From: Heterodera schachtii
Lineage: Eukaryota; Nematoda; Chromadorea; Rhabditida; Heteroderidae
NCBI GenBank assembly: GCA_023374025.1
Contig: SIJG01000141.1
Span: forward strand, 158,850-222,849
Direction of reading: 5' to 3'
Length of the DNA stretch: 64,000 nt
In this document: in pieces, positions 52,540-64,000 of the stretch
How the letters are laid out: every line of letters starts with the position of its first letter
How positions within the stretch are numbered: the stretch's first letter is position 1
Position numbers and translations under genes: made by a program
Notes under the pieces: generated by a model
The model's input: the letters and a program-made list of their open reading frames with translations, nothing else
Told to the model about the DNA's origin: nothing
The model's database searches: none

Positions 52540-54330
52540 TTTAATTTACCCAAGCGACTATCAAATGTTCTTGGTTTTTTGGCCTTTAGGTTCTGGTTTC
52601 AATGATTTTTTCGATGACGTCCCTGTTTTCATGCTTGCGTTTTAATGTAAAATGAGAAATTTTTAATTTAAAAAAAAATATATTCGATTTCCATAATTCA
52701 ATCACTAAGTCAAATCCAACCAATTTCCAATTATTTGCGCCTTCCATTATAAAGCAGGGCTGCCAAATGTGCTGATTTATCATCATTTTGCTGGTTTCAA
52801 GGAGTCAGTGGTGTTTTGTTTTTTTGTTGGGTGATGATTTGCTGATTCATGAACTGATTTTTGAAAAAAAGCTTCCAAAATGACTAATTTAACAGTGAAA
52901 ATCTGTTTAAAAATGGTCAAAATTTCTAATTTTCCCCCAGGCGGCGGCGCCTATCGGCAACATCGAGCCTCCAAAACTTAAAGTTTATTGTGAACATCAC
53001 TTTTTTGTGCCAGCATTTTTCATAAATAAAAACGTAATAAAAAATCATTAAAAAAGAGAAAATTCAATTTAAAAAATGATTCTGTTTTTTTCCATTTTGT
53101 TGGTCATCGTTTTGCCGTGAATTGTTTTATGCCCCCCCACCTCTCATTAATAATAATAATTATTAATGACTCTCAGAGACAGCAGAAGGTTCATCCATGT
53201 CTCCTTCATTTTTTTCTTTCTTATATTTACTGCGTTCAATGGCACTTTAATTATTATCCCATGGCATTTTCCGCGTCCCATCCAATACTGACACAAATAT
53301 TTTTTTAACATTGTTAATTCGATAGCCCTATGTAACAAATTTTACCATTTTTGTCTTTATATTCTGATTTCGATAATTTTCGATGACATGCCTAATTCAT
53401 GCTTGCGTATTTTAATGTCAAATACAAATTTGTAATTTAAAAAAATTCGATTTATATAAATAATCCAATCCCTAATTCAAACCCAATCCAATCCAATATC
53501 TGCGCCTTCCATTATAAACAGGGGCTGCACAGATGTGCTCATTTAGCATCATTTTGCTGATTTCAAGGGGTCAATGATAATTTTTCTTTTGAAATAATGC
53601 TTTGCTGATTTATGAAGATTTTTTGAAAAAAAAACCCTCCAAAATGACCGATTTAAATTTGGATTATATTGCAGTCAACGAGAGCCGGACTTTTGAAAAT
53701 TTCGGATTAGGATAAGAGTATTCAGGACTCTCTTGGTCCGTTTCACAAAAATTTTGACCCGAACATTTTTTGAGTTCTAAAATTATTTTCAAGTTTTTTT
53801 TTTGAAATTAAAAAGCTTGTTTATATGCCACCAGGGAAAATCCAAAAGAAAAGCCATGTGAAAATTATGATTCAATGCAAAATGAGTGATTTTGGTGGCT
53901 TTTCATTGTTTATTTATGTACAAGCGGAAAATGAGAAAAGCAGGTGAACAGAGGGATAAATCATCACCAATTAACACTAATCAAAGCAGAATTATTATTT
54001 TTATTTTCCTGGGCCGGGAGTTGAGCACTTAGCCAATTTGATTACGAAAATCATTTTTTTGTGCAAGCATTTTTCATAAATAAAAACGTAATAAATCATT
54101 AAAAAAGAGAAAATTCAATTCAAAGTGTCTCTGTTCTTTTCTACTTTTTTTGAGTCAATGTTTTGCCGTAAATAGTTTTATTGCCCCCCCCCCCATTAAT
54201 ATTAATTATTATTTGTGACCTTTCAGCGACAGCATAAGTTCATCCATATCTCCTTCATTTTTCTTTCTTATATTTACTGCGTCCTACGGCACTTTAATTA
54301 TCCCATGGCATTTTACGCGCCCCTTGGCAT
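52540..54330. repeat. Two-copy segmental duplication
   Basis: About 52585-53290 and 53345-54320 share, in order, TTTTCGATGAC, TCATGCTTGCG, TGCGCCTTCCATTATAAA, a GGGCTGC...ATGTGCT block, CATTTTTCATAAATAAAAAC, CCCCCCC near 53130/54184 and CATCCAT.TCTCCTTCATTTT. No gene is recognised in either. The second copy continues into the ~208-bp tandem array. Confidence 0.75.
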
Positions 54331-56612
54331 TTTAGGCGTCCTATGACATTTTATACTTCCCATCACATTTTTTCGTCCCTATTTATGCGTCCGAACAACA
54401 ATTCAGTGAGCCATGGCATTTTACGCGTCCCATGGCATTTACGCGCCCCGTGGCATTTTAGCGTCCAATGACATTTTACGCTTACCATTTTCGTCCCTAT
54501 TTATGCGTCCGAACAATAATTTAGCGAGTCATGGCATTTTACGCGTTCAATGACATTTTACGCTTCTAATCATATTTTTTCGTCCCTAGTTTTGCGTCCG
54601 AACAACAATTTAGTCAGCCATGGCATTTTACGCGTCCCATGGCATTTTACGCGCCCTGTGGCATTTTAGCGTCCAATGACATTTTACGCTTCCCATTTTC
54701 GTCCCTATTTATGCGTCCGAACAATAATTTAGCGAGTCATGGCATTTTACGCGTTCAATGACATTTTACGCTTCTAATCATATTTTTTCGTCCCTAGTTT
54801 TGCGTCCGAACAACAATTTAGTCAGCCATGGCATTTTAACGCGTCCCATGGCATTTTACGCGCCCTGTGGCATTTTAGCGTCCAATGACATTTTACGCTT
54901 CCCATTTTCGTCCCTATTTATGCGTCCGAACAATAATTTAGCGAGTCATGGCATTTTACGCGTTCAATGACATTTTACGCTTCTAATCATATTTTTTCGT
55001 CCCTAGTTTTGCGTCCGAACAACAATTTAGTCAGCCATGGCATTTTACGCGTCCCATGGCATTTTACGCGCCCTGTGGCATTTTAGCGTCCAATGACATT
55101 TTACGCTTCCCATTTTCGTTCCTATTTATGCGTTCGAACAATAATTTAGCGACCCATGGCATTTTACGCGTTCAATGACATTTTACTCTTCCTATCACAT
55201 TTTTTCGTCCCTATTTATGCGTCCGAACAACAATTCAGTGAGCCATGGCATTTTACGCGTCCCATGGCATTTTACGCGCCCTGTGGCATTTTAGCGTCCA
55301 ATGACATTTTACGCTTCCCATTTTCGTCCTATTTATGCGTTCGAACAATAATTTAGCGACCCATGGCATTTTACGCGTCCCATGGCATTTTACGCGCCCC
55401 GTGGCATTTTAGCGTCCAATGACATTTTACGCTTCCCATTTTCGTCCCTATTTATGCGTCCGAACAATAATTTAGCGAGTCATGGCATTTTACGCGCCCT
55501 GTGGCATTTTAGCGTCCAATGACATTTTACGCTTCCCATTTTCGTTCCTATTTATGCGTTCGAACAATAATTAGCGACCCATGGCATTTTACGCGTCCCA
55601 TGGCATTTTACGCGCCCCGTGGTATTTTAGCGTCCAATGACATTTTACTCTTCCTATCACATTTTTTCGTCCCTATTTATGCGTCCGAACAACAATTCAG
55701 TGAGCCATGGCATTTTACGCGTCCCATGGCATTTTACGCGCCCCGTGGCATTTTAGCGTCCAATGACATTTTACGCTTCCCATTTTCGTCCCTATTTATG
55801 CGTCCGAACAATAATTTAGCGAGTCATGGCATTTTACGCGTTCAATGACATTTTACTCTTCCTATCACATTTTTTCGTCCCTATTTATGCGTCCGAACAA
55901 CAATTCAGTGAGCCATGGCATTTTACGCGTCCCATGGCATTTTACGCGCCCTGTGGCATTTTAGCGTCCAATGACATTTTACGCTTCCCATTTTCGTCCT
56001 ATTTATGCGTTCGAACAATAATTTAGCGACCCATGGCATTTTACGCGTCCCATGGCATTTTACGCGCCCCGTGGCATTTTAGCGTCCAATGACATTTTAC
56101 GCTTCCCATTTTCGTCCCTATTTATGCGTCCGAACAATAATTTAGCGAGTCATGGCATTTTACGCGCCCTGTGACATTTTAGCGTCCAATGACATTTTAC
56201 GCTTCCCATTTTCGTCCTATTTATGCGTTCGAACAATAATTTAGCGACCCATGGCATTTTACGCGTCCCATGGCATTTTACGCGCCCCGTGGCATTTTAG
56301 CGTCCAATGACATTTTACGCTTCCCATTTTCGTCCCTATTTATGCGTCCGAACAATAATTTAGCGAGTCATGGCATTTTACGCGTTCAATGACATTTTAC
56401 GCGCCCTGTGGCATTTTAGCGTCCAATGACATTTTACGCTTCCCATTTTCGTCCCTATTTATGCGTTCGAACAATAATTTAGCGACCCATGGCATTTTAC
56501 GCGTCCCATGGCATTTTACGCGCCCCGTGGTATTTTAGCGTCCAATGACATTTTACTCTTCCTATCACATTTTTTCGTCTCTATTTATGCGTCAGAACAA
56601 CAATTTAGCGGG
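54290..56612. repeat. Tandem array with a unit of about 208 bp made of 119- and 89-bp halves
   Basis: Repeats of CATGGCATTTTACGCGTCCC, GGCATTTTAGCGTCCAATGA, CGTCCCTATTTATGCGTCCG and AACAATAATTTAGCGA. Successive CATGG starts at 54619, 54738 and 54827 give 119- and 89-bp subunits; later units lose or double parts. The ORFs within start at non-ATG codons or read the unit only. Confidence 0.95.
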
Positions 56613-56963
56613 GCGGAGTCGTTATTTTAAAAAACATCAAAATGATTGATGAAAAATTATTTATAACTTAGCTCAAAAGCAACCAAGTTTTTCATTCTTG
56701 ATATCATTCGTTAAGTGTTCTCTACCAGACTACCTACAAAAGTTAAAAAAATTTCGTTAAGTTTCAAAAAAGTTATGGTTAGAAACTCAATAAAACCTTG
56801 TTTTTCGCATCTTTGGCCCTAACTTTTTGAAACTTAATGAAAATTTTTTTGAAATTTTGTATTCTGACTTAGGGCTATCGAATGCTATCAAGAATGAAAA
56901 AATTGATTGCTTTTTAGCTAAGTTATAAAATAATTTTCATCAAATCATATTATGGAACTAGCA
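56612..56963. mobile_element. Foldback element inserted in the tandem array
   Basis: AACTTAGCTCAAAAGCAACC near 56667 pairs with a GATTGCTTTTTAGCTAAGTT near 56903, and TTCATTCTTGATATCATTCG with CGAATGCTATCAAGAATGAA. Array sequence (AATTTAGCG) stands on both sides. Arms are about 130 bp and the centre has GTTTCAAAAAAGTTATGG mirrored by CTAACTTTTTGAAAC. Related to 12954-14248. Confidence 0.8.
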
Positions 56964-57074
56964 CCAATTTAGCGACCCATGGCATTTTTTTAAATTATTA
57001 AATGTTCGTTTCATTGAAGTAGTTGGAAAACGAAAAGGAGAAAAAGGAAAATAAAAAGAGTAATTTTATAAAAA

Positions 57075-60000
57075 ATTGATCGCCCACACTGAGTTTTTGT
57101 GGATCGCCCACACTGAGTTTTTTGTGGATCGCCCACACTGAGTTTTTGTGGATCGCCCATACTGAGTTTTTTGTGGATCGCCCATACTGAGTTTTTTTGT
57201 GGATCGCCCACACTGAGTTTTTTGTGGAATGCCCAAACTGAGTTTTTTGTGGGATCGCCCACACTGAGTTTTTGTGGATCGCCCACACTGAGTTTTTTGT
57301 GGATCGCCCATACTGAGTTTTTTGTGGATCGCCCACACTGAGTTTTTTGTGGATCGCCCACACTGAGTTTTTTGTGGATCGCCCATACTGAGTTTTTGTG
57401 GATCGCCCACACTGAGTTTTTTTGTGGAATGCCCAAACTGAGTTTTTTTGTGGATCGCCCACAGTGAGTTTTTTTGTGGAATGCCCAAACTGAGTTTTTG
57501 TGGATCGCCCACACTGAGTTTTTTTGTGGATCGCCCACACTGAGTTTTTTGTGGATCGCCCACACTGAGTTTTTTGTGGATCGCCCACACTGAGTTTTTT
57601 GTGGATCGCCCATACTGAGTTTTTTGTGGATCGCCCATACTGAGTTTTTTGTGGATCGCCCACACTGAGTTTTTTTGTGGAATGCCCAAACTGAGTTTTT
57701 TGTGGATCGCCCACACTGATTTTTTGTGGATCGCCCAAACTGAGTTTTTTGTGGATCGCCCACACTGAGTTTTTGTGGAATGCCCAAACTGAGTTTTTTT
57801 GTGGATCGCCCACACTGAGTTTTTTGTGGAATGCCCAAACTGAGTTTTTTTGTGGAATGCCCAAACTGAGTTTTTTGTGGAATCGCCCACACTGAGTTTT
57901 TTGTGGAATGCCCAAACTGAGTTTTTTGTGGATCGCCCAACTGAGTTTTTTGTGGATCGCCCACACTGAGTTTTTTGTGGAATCGCCCAAACTGAGTTTT
58001 TTGTGGAATCGCCCAAACTGAGTTTTTTGTGGATCGCCCAACTGAGGTTTTTTTGTGGATCGCCCACACTGAGTTTTTTGTGGAATGCCCAAACTGAGTT
58101 TTTTGTGGAATCGCCCAAACTGAGTTTTTTTGTGGAATGCCCAAACTGAGTTTTTTGTGGATCGCCCACACTGATTTTTTGTGGAATCGCCCAAACTGAG
58201 TTTTTTGTGGATCGCCCACACTGAGTTTTTTGTGGAATGCCCAACTGAGTTTTTTGTGGATCGCCCACACTGAGTTTTTTGTGGATCGCCCAAACTGAGT
58301 TTTTTGTGGATCGCCCACACTGAGTTTTTTGTGGAATCGCCCAAACTGAGTTTTTTGTGGATCGCCCACACTGTGGAATGCCCAAAACTGAGTTTTTTGT
58401 GATTCGCCCACACTGAGTTTTTGTGGAATGCCCAAACTGAGTTTTTTGTGGATCGCCCACACTGAGTTTTTTGTGGAATGCCCAAACTGAGTTTTTTTGT
58501 GGATCGCCCACACTGAGTTTTTATTGTGGAATGCCCAAACTGAGTTTTTTGTGGGATCGCCCACACGGAGTTTTTTTGTGGGAATCGCCCAAACTGAGTT
58601 TTTTGTGGATCGCCCACACTGAGGTTTTTTTGTGGGAATCGCCCAAACTGAGTTTTTTTGTGAATGCCCATACGGAGTTTTTGTGGATCGCCCACACTGA
58701 GTTTTTTTGTGAATGCCCAAAACTGAGGTTTTTGTTGTGGGATCGCCCCACACGGAGTTTTTTTTGTGGAATGCCCAAACTGAGTTGTTTTTTGTGGATC
58801 GCCCACACTGGGGGAGTTTTTTTGTGGAATCGGCGCATACTGGATTTTTTGTGGAATCGCCCAAACTGAGTTTTTTGTGGAATGCGCCAATACTGAGTTT
58901 TTTGTGGAATCGCCCAAACTGAGTTTTTTTTGTGGAATTCGCCAAACGGAGTTTTTTTGGTGGATAGCCCAAACTGAGTTTTTTTGTGGAATCGCCCACA
59001 CTGAGTTTTTTGTGGATCGCCCAACTGAGTTTTTTTGTGGATCGCCCACACTGAGTTTTTTGTGGAATCGCCCACACTGAGTTTTTTGTGGATGCCCACA
59101 CTGAGTTTTTTGTGGATCGACCACACTGAGTTTTTTTGTGGATCGCCCACACTGAGTTTTTGTTGTGGATCGCCCTCACTGAGTTTTTTGTGGACTGCCC
59201 AAACTGAGTTTTTTTGTGGATCGCCCAAACTGAGTTTTTTTGTGGATCGCCCAAACTGAGTTTTTTGTGGATCGCCACACTGAGTTTTTTTGTGGAATGC
59301 CCCAACTGAGTTTTTTGTGGATCGCCCAACTGAGTTTTTTTGTGGATCGCCCACACTGAGTTTTTTTGTGGATTGCCCACACTGAGTTTTTTTGTGGATC
59401 TGCCCAAACTGAGTTTTTTTGTGGATCGCCCACACTGAGTTGTTTTTTGTGGGAATGCCCACACTGAGTTTTTTTGTGGATCGCCCATACTGAGTTTTTT
59501 GTGGATCGCCCACACTGAGTTTTTTTGTGGAAGCCCAAACTGAGTTTTTTGTGGAATCGCCCAACACTGAGTTTTTTGTGGATCGCACACACTGGAGTTT
59601 TTTGTGGATCGCCCAAACTGAGTTTTTCTGTGGATCGCCCACACTGAGTTTTTTTGTGGAATGCCCAAACTGAGTTTTTTTGTGGATCGCCCCACACTGA
59701 GTGTTTTTTTGTGGAATGCCCAAACTGAGTGTTTTTGTGGATCGCCCACACTGAGTTTTTTTTGTGGAAATGCACACTGAGTTTTTTTGTGGATCGCCCA
59801 CTACTGAGTTTTTTGTGGATCGCCCATACTGAGTTTTTGTGGACTGCCCACACTGAGTTTTTTTGTGGATGCCCAACTGAGTTTTTTGTGGATCGCCCAC
59901 ACTGAGTTTTTGTGGAATGCCCAAACTGATGTTGTTTGTGGATCGCCCACACTGAGTTTTTTTGTGGAATGCCCAAACTGAGTATTTTTTGTGGAATGCC

Positions 60001-63000
60001 CAAACTGAGTTTTTTTGGTGGAATGCCCAAACTGAGTTTTTTGTGGAATCGCCCACACTGAGTTTTTTGTGGATCGCCCAAACTGAGTTTTTTGTGGATC
60101 GCCCACACTGAGTTTTTTGTGGAATGCCCAACTGAGTTTTTTGTGGATCGCCCATACTGAGTTTTTTGTGGATCGCCCACACTGAGTTTTTTTGTGGAAT
60201 GCCCAAACTGAGTTTTTTGTGGATCGCCCACACTGAGTTTTTTTGTGGAATGCCCAAACTGAGTTTTTTGTGGATCGCCCACACTGAGTTTTTTGTGGAT
60301 GCCCACACTGAGTTTTTTGTGGATCGCCCACACTGAGTTTTTTGTGGGAATCCCCAAACTGAGTTGTTTTGTGGAACGCCCCAACGGAGTTGTTTGTTGG
60401 ATCGCCCACACTTAGTTTTTGTGGAATCGCCCACACTGATTTTTTGTGGATCGCCCACACTGATTTTTTTTGTGGAACGCCCACACTGAGCTTTTTTGTG
60501 GAACGCCACACTGAGTTTTTTTGTGGAATGCCCAAACTGAGTTTTTTGTGGATCGCCCACACTGAGTTTTTTTGTGGAATGCCCAACTGAGTTTTTTGTG
60601 GATCGCCCACACTGAGTTTTTTGTGGAACGCCCCACTGATTTTTTGTGGATCGCCCTAATGAGTTTTTTGTGGATCGCCCACACTGAGTTTTTTTTGTGA
60701 ATGCCCACTGAGTTTTTTTTTGGGATCGCCCACACTGGGTTTTTTTTTGTGGAACGCCCACACTGAGTTTTTTTGTGAATGCCCAAACTGAGGTTTTTTG
60801 TGGATCGCCCACCTGAGTTTTTTTGTGGAATGCCCAAAACTGAGTTTTTTTGTGGATCGCCCACACTGAGTTTTTTTGTGGAATGCCCAAACTGAGTTTT
60901 TTGTGGATCGCCCACACTGAGTTTTTTGTGGAATCGCCAATACTGAGTTTTTTGTGGATCGCCCATACTGAGTTTTTTTGTGGAATCGCCCAAACTGAGT
61001 TTTTTTGTGGATCGCCCAACTGAGTTTTTTGTGGATCGCCCACACTGAGTTTTTTTGTTGAGATCGCCCAACTGAGTTTTTTTGTGGAACGCCCACACTG
61101 AGTTTTTTGTGGATCGCCCATACTGAGTTTTTTGTGATCGCCCACACTGAGTTTTTTTTGTGGAAGCCCACACTGAGTTTTTTGTGGATCGCCCATACTG
61201 AGTTTTTTTGTGGATCGCCCACACTGAGTTTTTTTGTGGAATGCCCAAACTGAGTTTTTGTGGATCGCCCACACTGAGTTTTTTTGTGGAATGCCCAAGC
61301 TGAGTTTTTTGTGGATCGCCACACTGAGTTTTTTGTGGAACGCCCACACTGAGTTTTTGTGGATCGCCCATACTGAGTTTTTGTGGATCGCCCACACTGA
61401 GTTTTTTTGTGGAATGCCCAACTGATTTTTTTGTGGATCGCCACACTGAGTTTTTTTTTTACTGACGCCCACACTGAGTTTTTTGTGGAACGCCCATACT
61501 GAGTTTTTTTGTGGATCGCCCCACACTGAGTTTTTTGTGGAATGCCCAAACTGAGTTTTTTTGTGGAATCGCCCAAACTGAGTTTTTTTGTGGAATGCCC
61601 AAACTGAGTTTTTTGTGGATCGCCCACACTGAGTTTTTTGTGGAATGCCAAACTGAGTTTTTTGTGGATCGCCACACTGAGTTTTTTTTGGAACGCCCAC
61701 ACTGAGTTTTTTGTGGATCGCCCATACTGATTTTTTTGTGGATCGCCCACACTGAGTTTTTTTGTGGAATGCCCAAACTGAGTTTTTTTGTGGATCGCCC
61801 ACACTGAGTTTTTTTGGATCGCCCACACTGAGTTTTTTTGTGGAATGCCCAAACTGAGTTTTTTGTGGATCGCCCACACTGAGTTTTTTGTGGATCGCCC
61901 AAACTGAGTTTTTTGTGGATCGCCCACACTGAGTTTTTTTGTGGAATGCCCAAACTGAGTTTTTTTGTGGATCGCCCACACTGAGTTTTTTTTTATGGAA
62001 CGCCCACACTGAGTTTTTTTTGTGGAATGCCCAAACTGAGTTTTTTTTGTGGGATCGCCCAAACTGAGTTTTTTTGTGGATCGCCCACACTGAGTTTTTG
62101 TGGATCGCCACACTGAGTTTTTTTGTGGAATGCCCACTGAGTTTTTGTGGATCGCCCACTGAGTTTTTTGTGGATCGCCACACTGAGTTTTTTTGTGGGA
62201 ATGCCCAAACTGAGTTTTTTTGTGGATCGCCCACACTGAGTTTTTTTGTGAATCGCCCAAACTGAGTTTTTTTTGTGGATCGCCCACATGAGTTTTTGTG
62301 GATCGGCCCATAACTGAGTTGTTTTGTGGATCGCCCATACTGAGTTTTTTGTTGTGGAATCGCCCCAACTGAGTTTTTTTGTGGAATCGCACAAACTGAG
62401 TTTTTTTTTTATGGAATCGCCCCACACTGAGTTTTTTTGTGGAATGCCCAAACTGAGTTTTTTTGTGGATCGCCCACACTGAGTTTTTTGTGGAATGGCC
62501 CAAACTGAGGTTTTTTTGTGGAATGCCCCACACGGAGTTTTTTGTGGATTCCCATACTGAGTTTTTTGTGGATCCGCCCACACTGAGTTTTTTTTGTGGA
62601 ATTGCCCAACTGAGTTTTTTGGGGATCGCCCACACTGAGTTTTTTGTGGGACTCGCCCAAACTGAGTTTTTTTTGTGGAATGCCCACACTGAGTTTTTGT
62701 GGATCGCCCATACTGAGTTTTTGTGATCGCCCACCGAGTTTTTTTTGTGGAATGCCCAAACTGAGTTTTTTTGTGGATCGCCCACACTGAGTTTTTTTTT
62801 TTATGGAATGCCACACTGAGTTGTTTTGTGGAATCGCCCAAACTGAGTTTTTTTGTGATCGCCCAACACTGAGTTTTTTGTGTGAACGCCCAAACTGAGG
62901 TTTTTTGTGGATCGCCCCCCACACTGAGTTTTTATTGTGGGAATGCCCAAACTGAGTTTGTTTGTGGATCGCCCACACCTGAGTTTTTTGTGGAATCGCC

Positions 63001-64000
63001 CAAACTGAGTTTTTTTGTGGAATCGCCCACTGAGTTTTTTGGTGGAACTGCCCACACTGAGTTTTTTGTGGATCGCCCTACACTGAGTGTTTTTGTTGGA
63101 ATCGCCCACCTGAGTTTTTTGGGAATTCGCCAAACTGAGTTTTTTGTGGATCGCCCCAACCTGAGTTTTTTTTGATGGACGCCCATCCTGAGTTTTTTTG
63201 TGGAATGCCCAAACTGAGTTTTTTTTTTGTGGATCGCCCACACTGAGTTTTTTTGTGGAATGCCCAAGCTGAGTTTTTTGTGGATCGCCCACACTGAGTT
63301 TTTTTTTGTGGAATCGCCCACACTGAGTTTTTTGTGGATCGCCATACTGAGTTTTTTGTGGATCGCCCACACTGAGTTTTTTTGTGGATCGCCCACACTG
63401 AGTTTTTTGTGGATCGCCCACACTGAGTTTTTTTGTGGAATCGCCCAAACTGAGTTTTTTTGTGGATCGCCCACACTGAGTTTTTTGTGGAATGCCCAAA
63501 CTGAGTTTTTTGTGGATCGCCACACTGAGTTTTTTTGTGGAACGCCCACACTGAGTTTTTTGTGGATCGCCCACACTGAGTTTTTTGTGGATCGCCCACA
63601 CTGAGTTTTTTTGTGGAACGCCCAAACTGAGTTTTTTGTGGATCGCCCACACTGAGTTTTTTTGTGGAATCGCCCAAACTGAGTTTTTTGTGGGATCCCC
63701 CAACTTAGTTTTTTTGTGGATCGCCCACACTGAGTTTTTTGTGGAATGCCCAAACTGAGTTTTTTGTGGATCGCCCACACTGAGTTTTTTGTGGAACTGC
63801 CCACACTGAGTTTTTTTTGTGGAATCGCCCACACTGAGTTTTTTTGTGGAATGCCCAAACTGAGTTTTTTGTGGATCGCCCACACTGAGTTTTTTGTGGA
63901 TCGCCCACACTGAGTTTTTTGTGGATCGCCCACACTGAGTTTTTTTGTGGATCGCCCCACACTGAGTTTTTTGTGGATCGCCCACACTGAGTTTTTTGTG
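57075..64000. repeat. Satellite of about 26 bp units, runs off the window
   Basis: Nearly 7 kb of GTGGATCGCCCACACTGAGT plus a T run of 4-9 bases, alternating with GTGGAATGCCCAAACTGAGT variants; about 260 copies. The unit length varies around 24-28 bp with the T run. No unit has a stop in any minus-strand frame, so overlapping minus-strand ORFs up to 1,237 codons arise. These have no start context, codon bias or conservation of frame, and I do not call them genes. From about 58500 to the end variants are noisier than at 57080-58400. Confidence 0.95.

Noticed and set aside
54290..56612. Possible CRISPR-like array
   Set aside because: Repeats are continuous with no unique spacers, and the genome is eukaryotic; it is a tandem satellite.
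56998..63987. Very long minus-strand ORFs (up to 1,237 codons) in the terminal satellite
   Set aside because: They overlap one another in different frames and exist because the ~26-bp unit has no minus-strand stop; composition is pure repeat.

Overview
This is eukaryotic nuclear DNA: AT-rich, with short GT-AG introns of about 45-100 bp, a few GC-AG introns, and very many repeats. Several signs suggest a nematode, most plausibly a plant-parasitic cyst nematode of the Heterodera/Globodera type: repeated members of a family I recognise from those genomes (F-box-like proteins with a conserved KWLHTP...PFELVN core), a secreted tandem ubiquitin-like protein, and non-canonical GC-AG introns. That assignment is inference; no ribosomal or mitochondrial marker is present.

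Layout. 1-1.6 kb is AT-rich with at most one exon remnant. 1.6-9.7 kb is a 58-bp tandem array with higher-order structure. 9.7-14.3 kb holds nested miniature inverted-repeat elements, including two hAT-like elements inserted side by side that share a target-site duplication. 14.5-19.5 kb is a young, nearly intact Ty3/gypsy-type LTR retrotransposon sitting inside a duplicated last exon of a ZIP zinc transporter. 20.9-22.1 kb is the secreted four-domain ubiquitin-like gene (minus). 23.5-27.1 kb is the parental ZIP (SLC39-like) gene (minus), with a hAT-like element in an intron. 28.7-29.4 kb is a small spliced plus-strand gene.

29.4-42.6 kb is a mosaic of long foldback elements sharing one core motif, gene fragments (ZIP, Ski2/Mtr4-like helicase) and three members of the F-box-like family: two broken on the plus strand and one with a complete five-exon structure on the minus strand at 41.4-42.7 kb. 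42.9-47.4 kb is a compound Mutator-like element. Its terminal inverted repeats are arrays of a 14-bp iteron; it carries a FLYWCH plus MULE transposase gene, an internal foldback of the same iterons, and a second, spliced accessory gene on the opposite strand. 47.6-52.1 kb has a C2H2 zinc-finger gene end and two diverged copies of an unknown gene. 52.5-54.3 kb is a segmental duplication whose second copy runs into a ~208-bp tandem array (54.3-56.6 kb). 57.1-64.0 kb is a ~26-bp satellite running off the window.

Several apparently real genes are interrupted only by single-base frame changes, some of them in homopolymers. These may be consensus errors of the assembly, so pseudogene calls that rest on one frameshift are held loosely. 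The long overlapping ORFs in the terminal satellite and the ORFs in the 58-bp array are treated as repeat artefacts, not genes.
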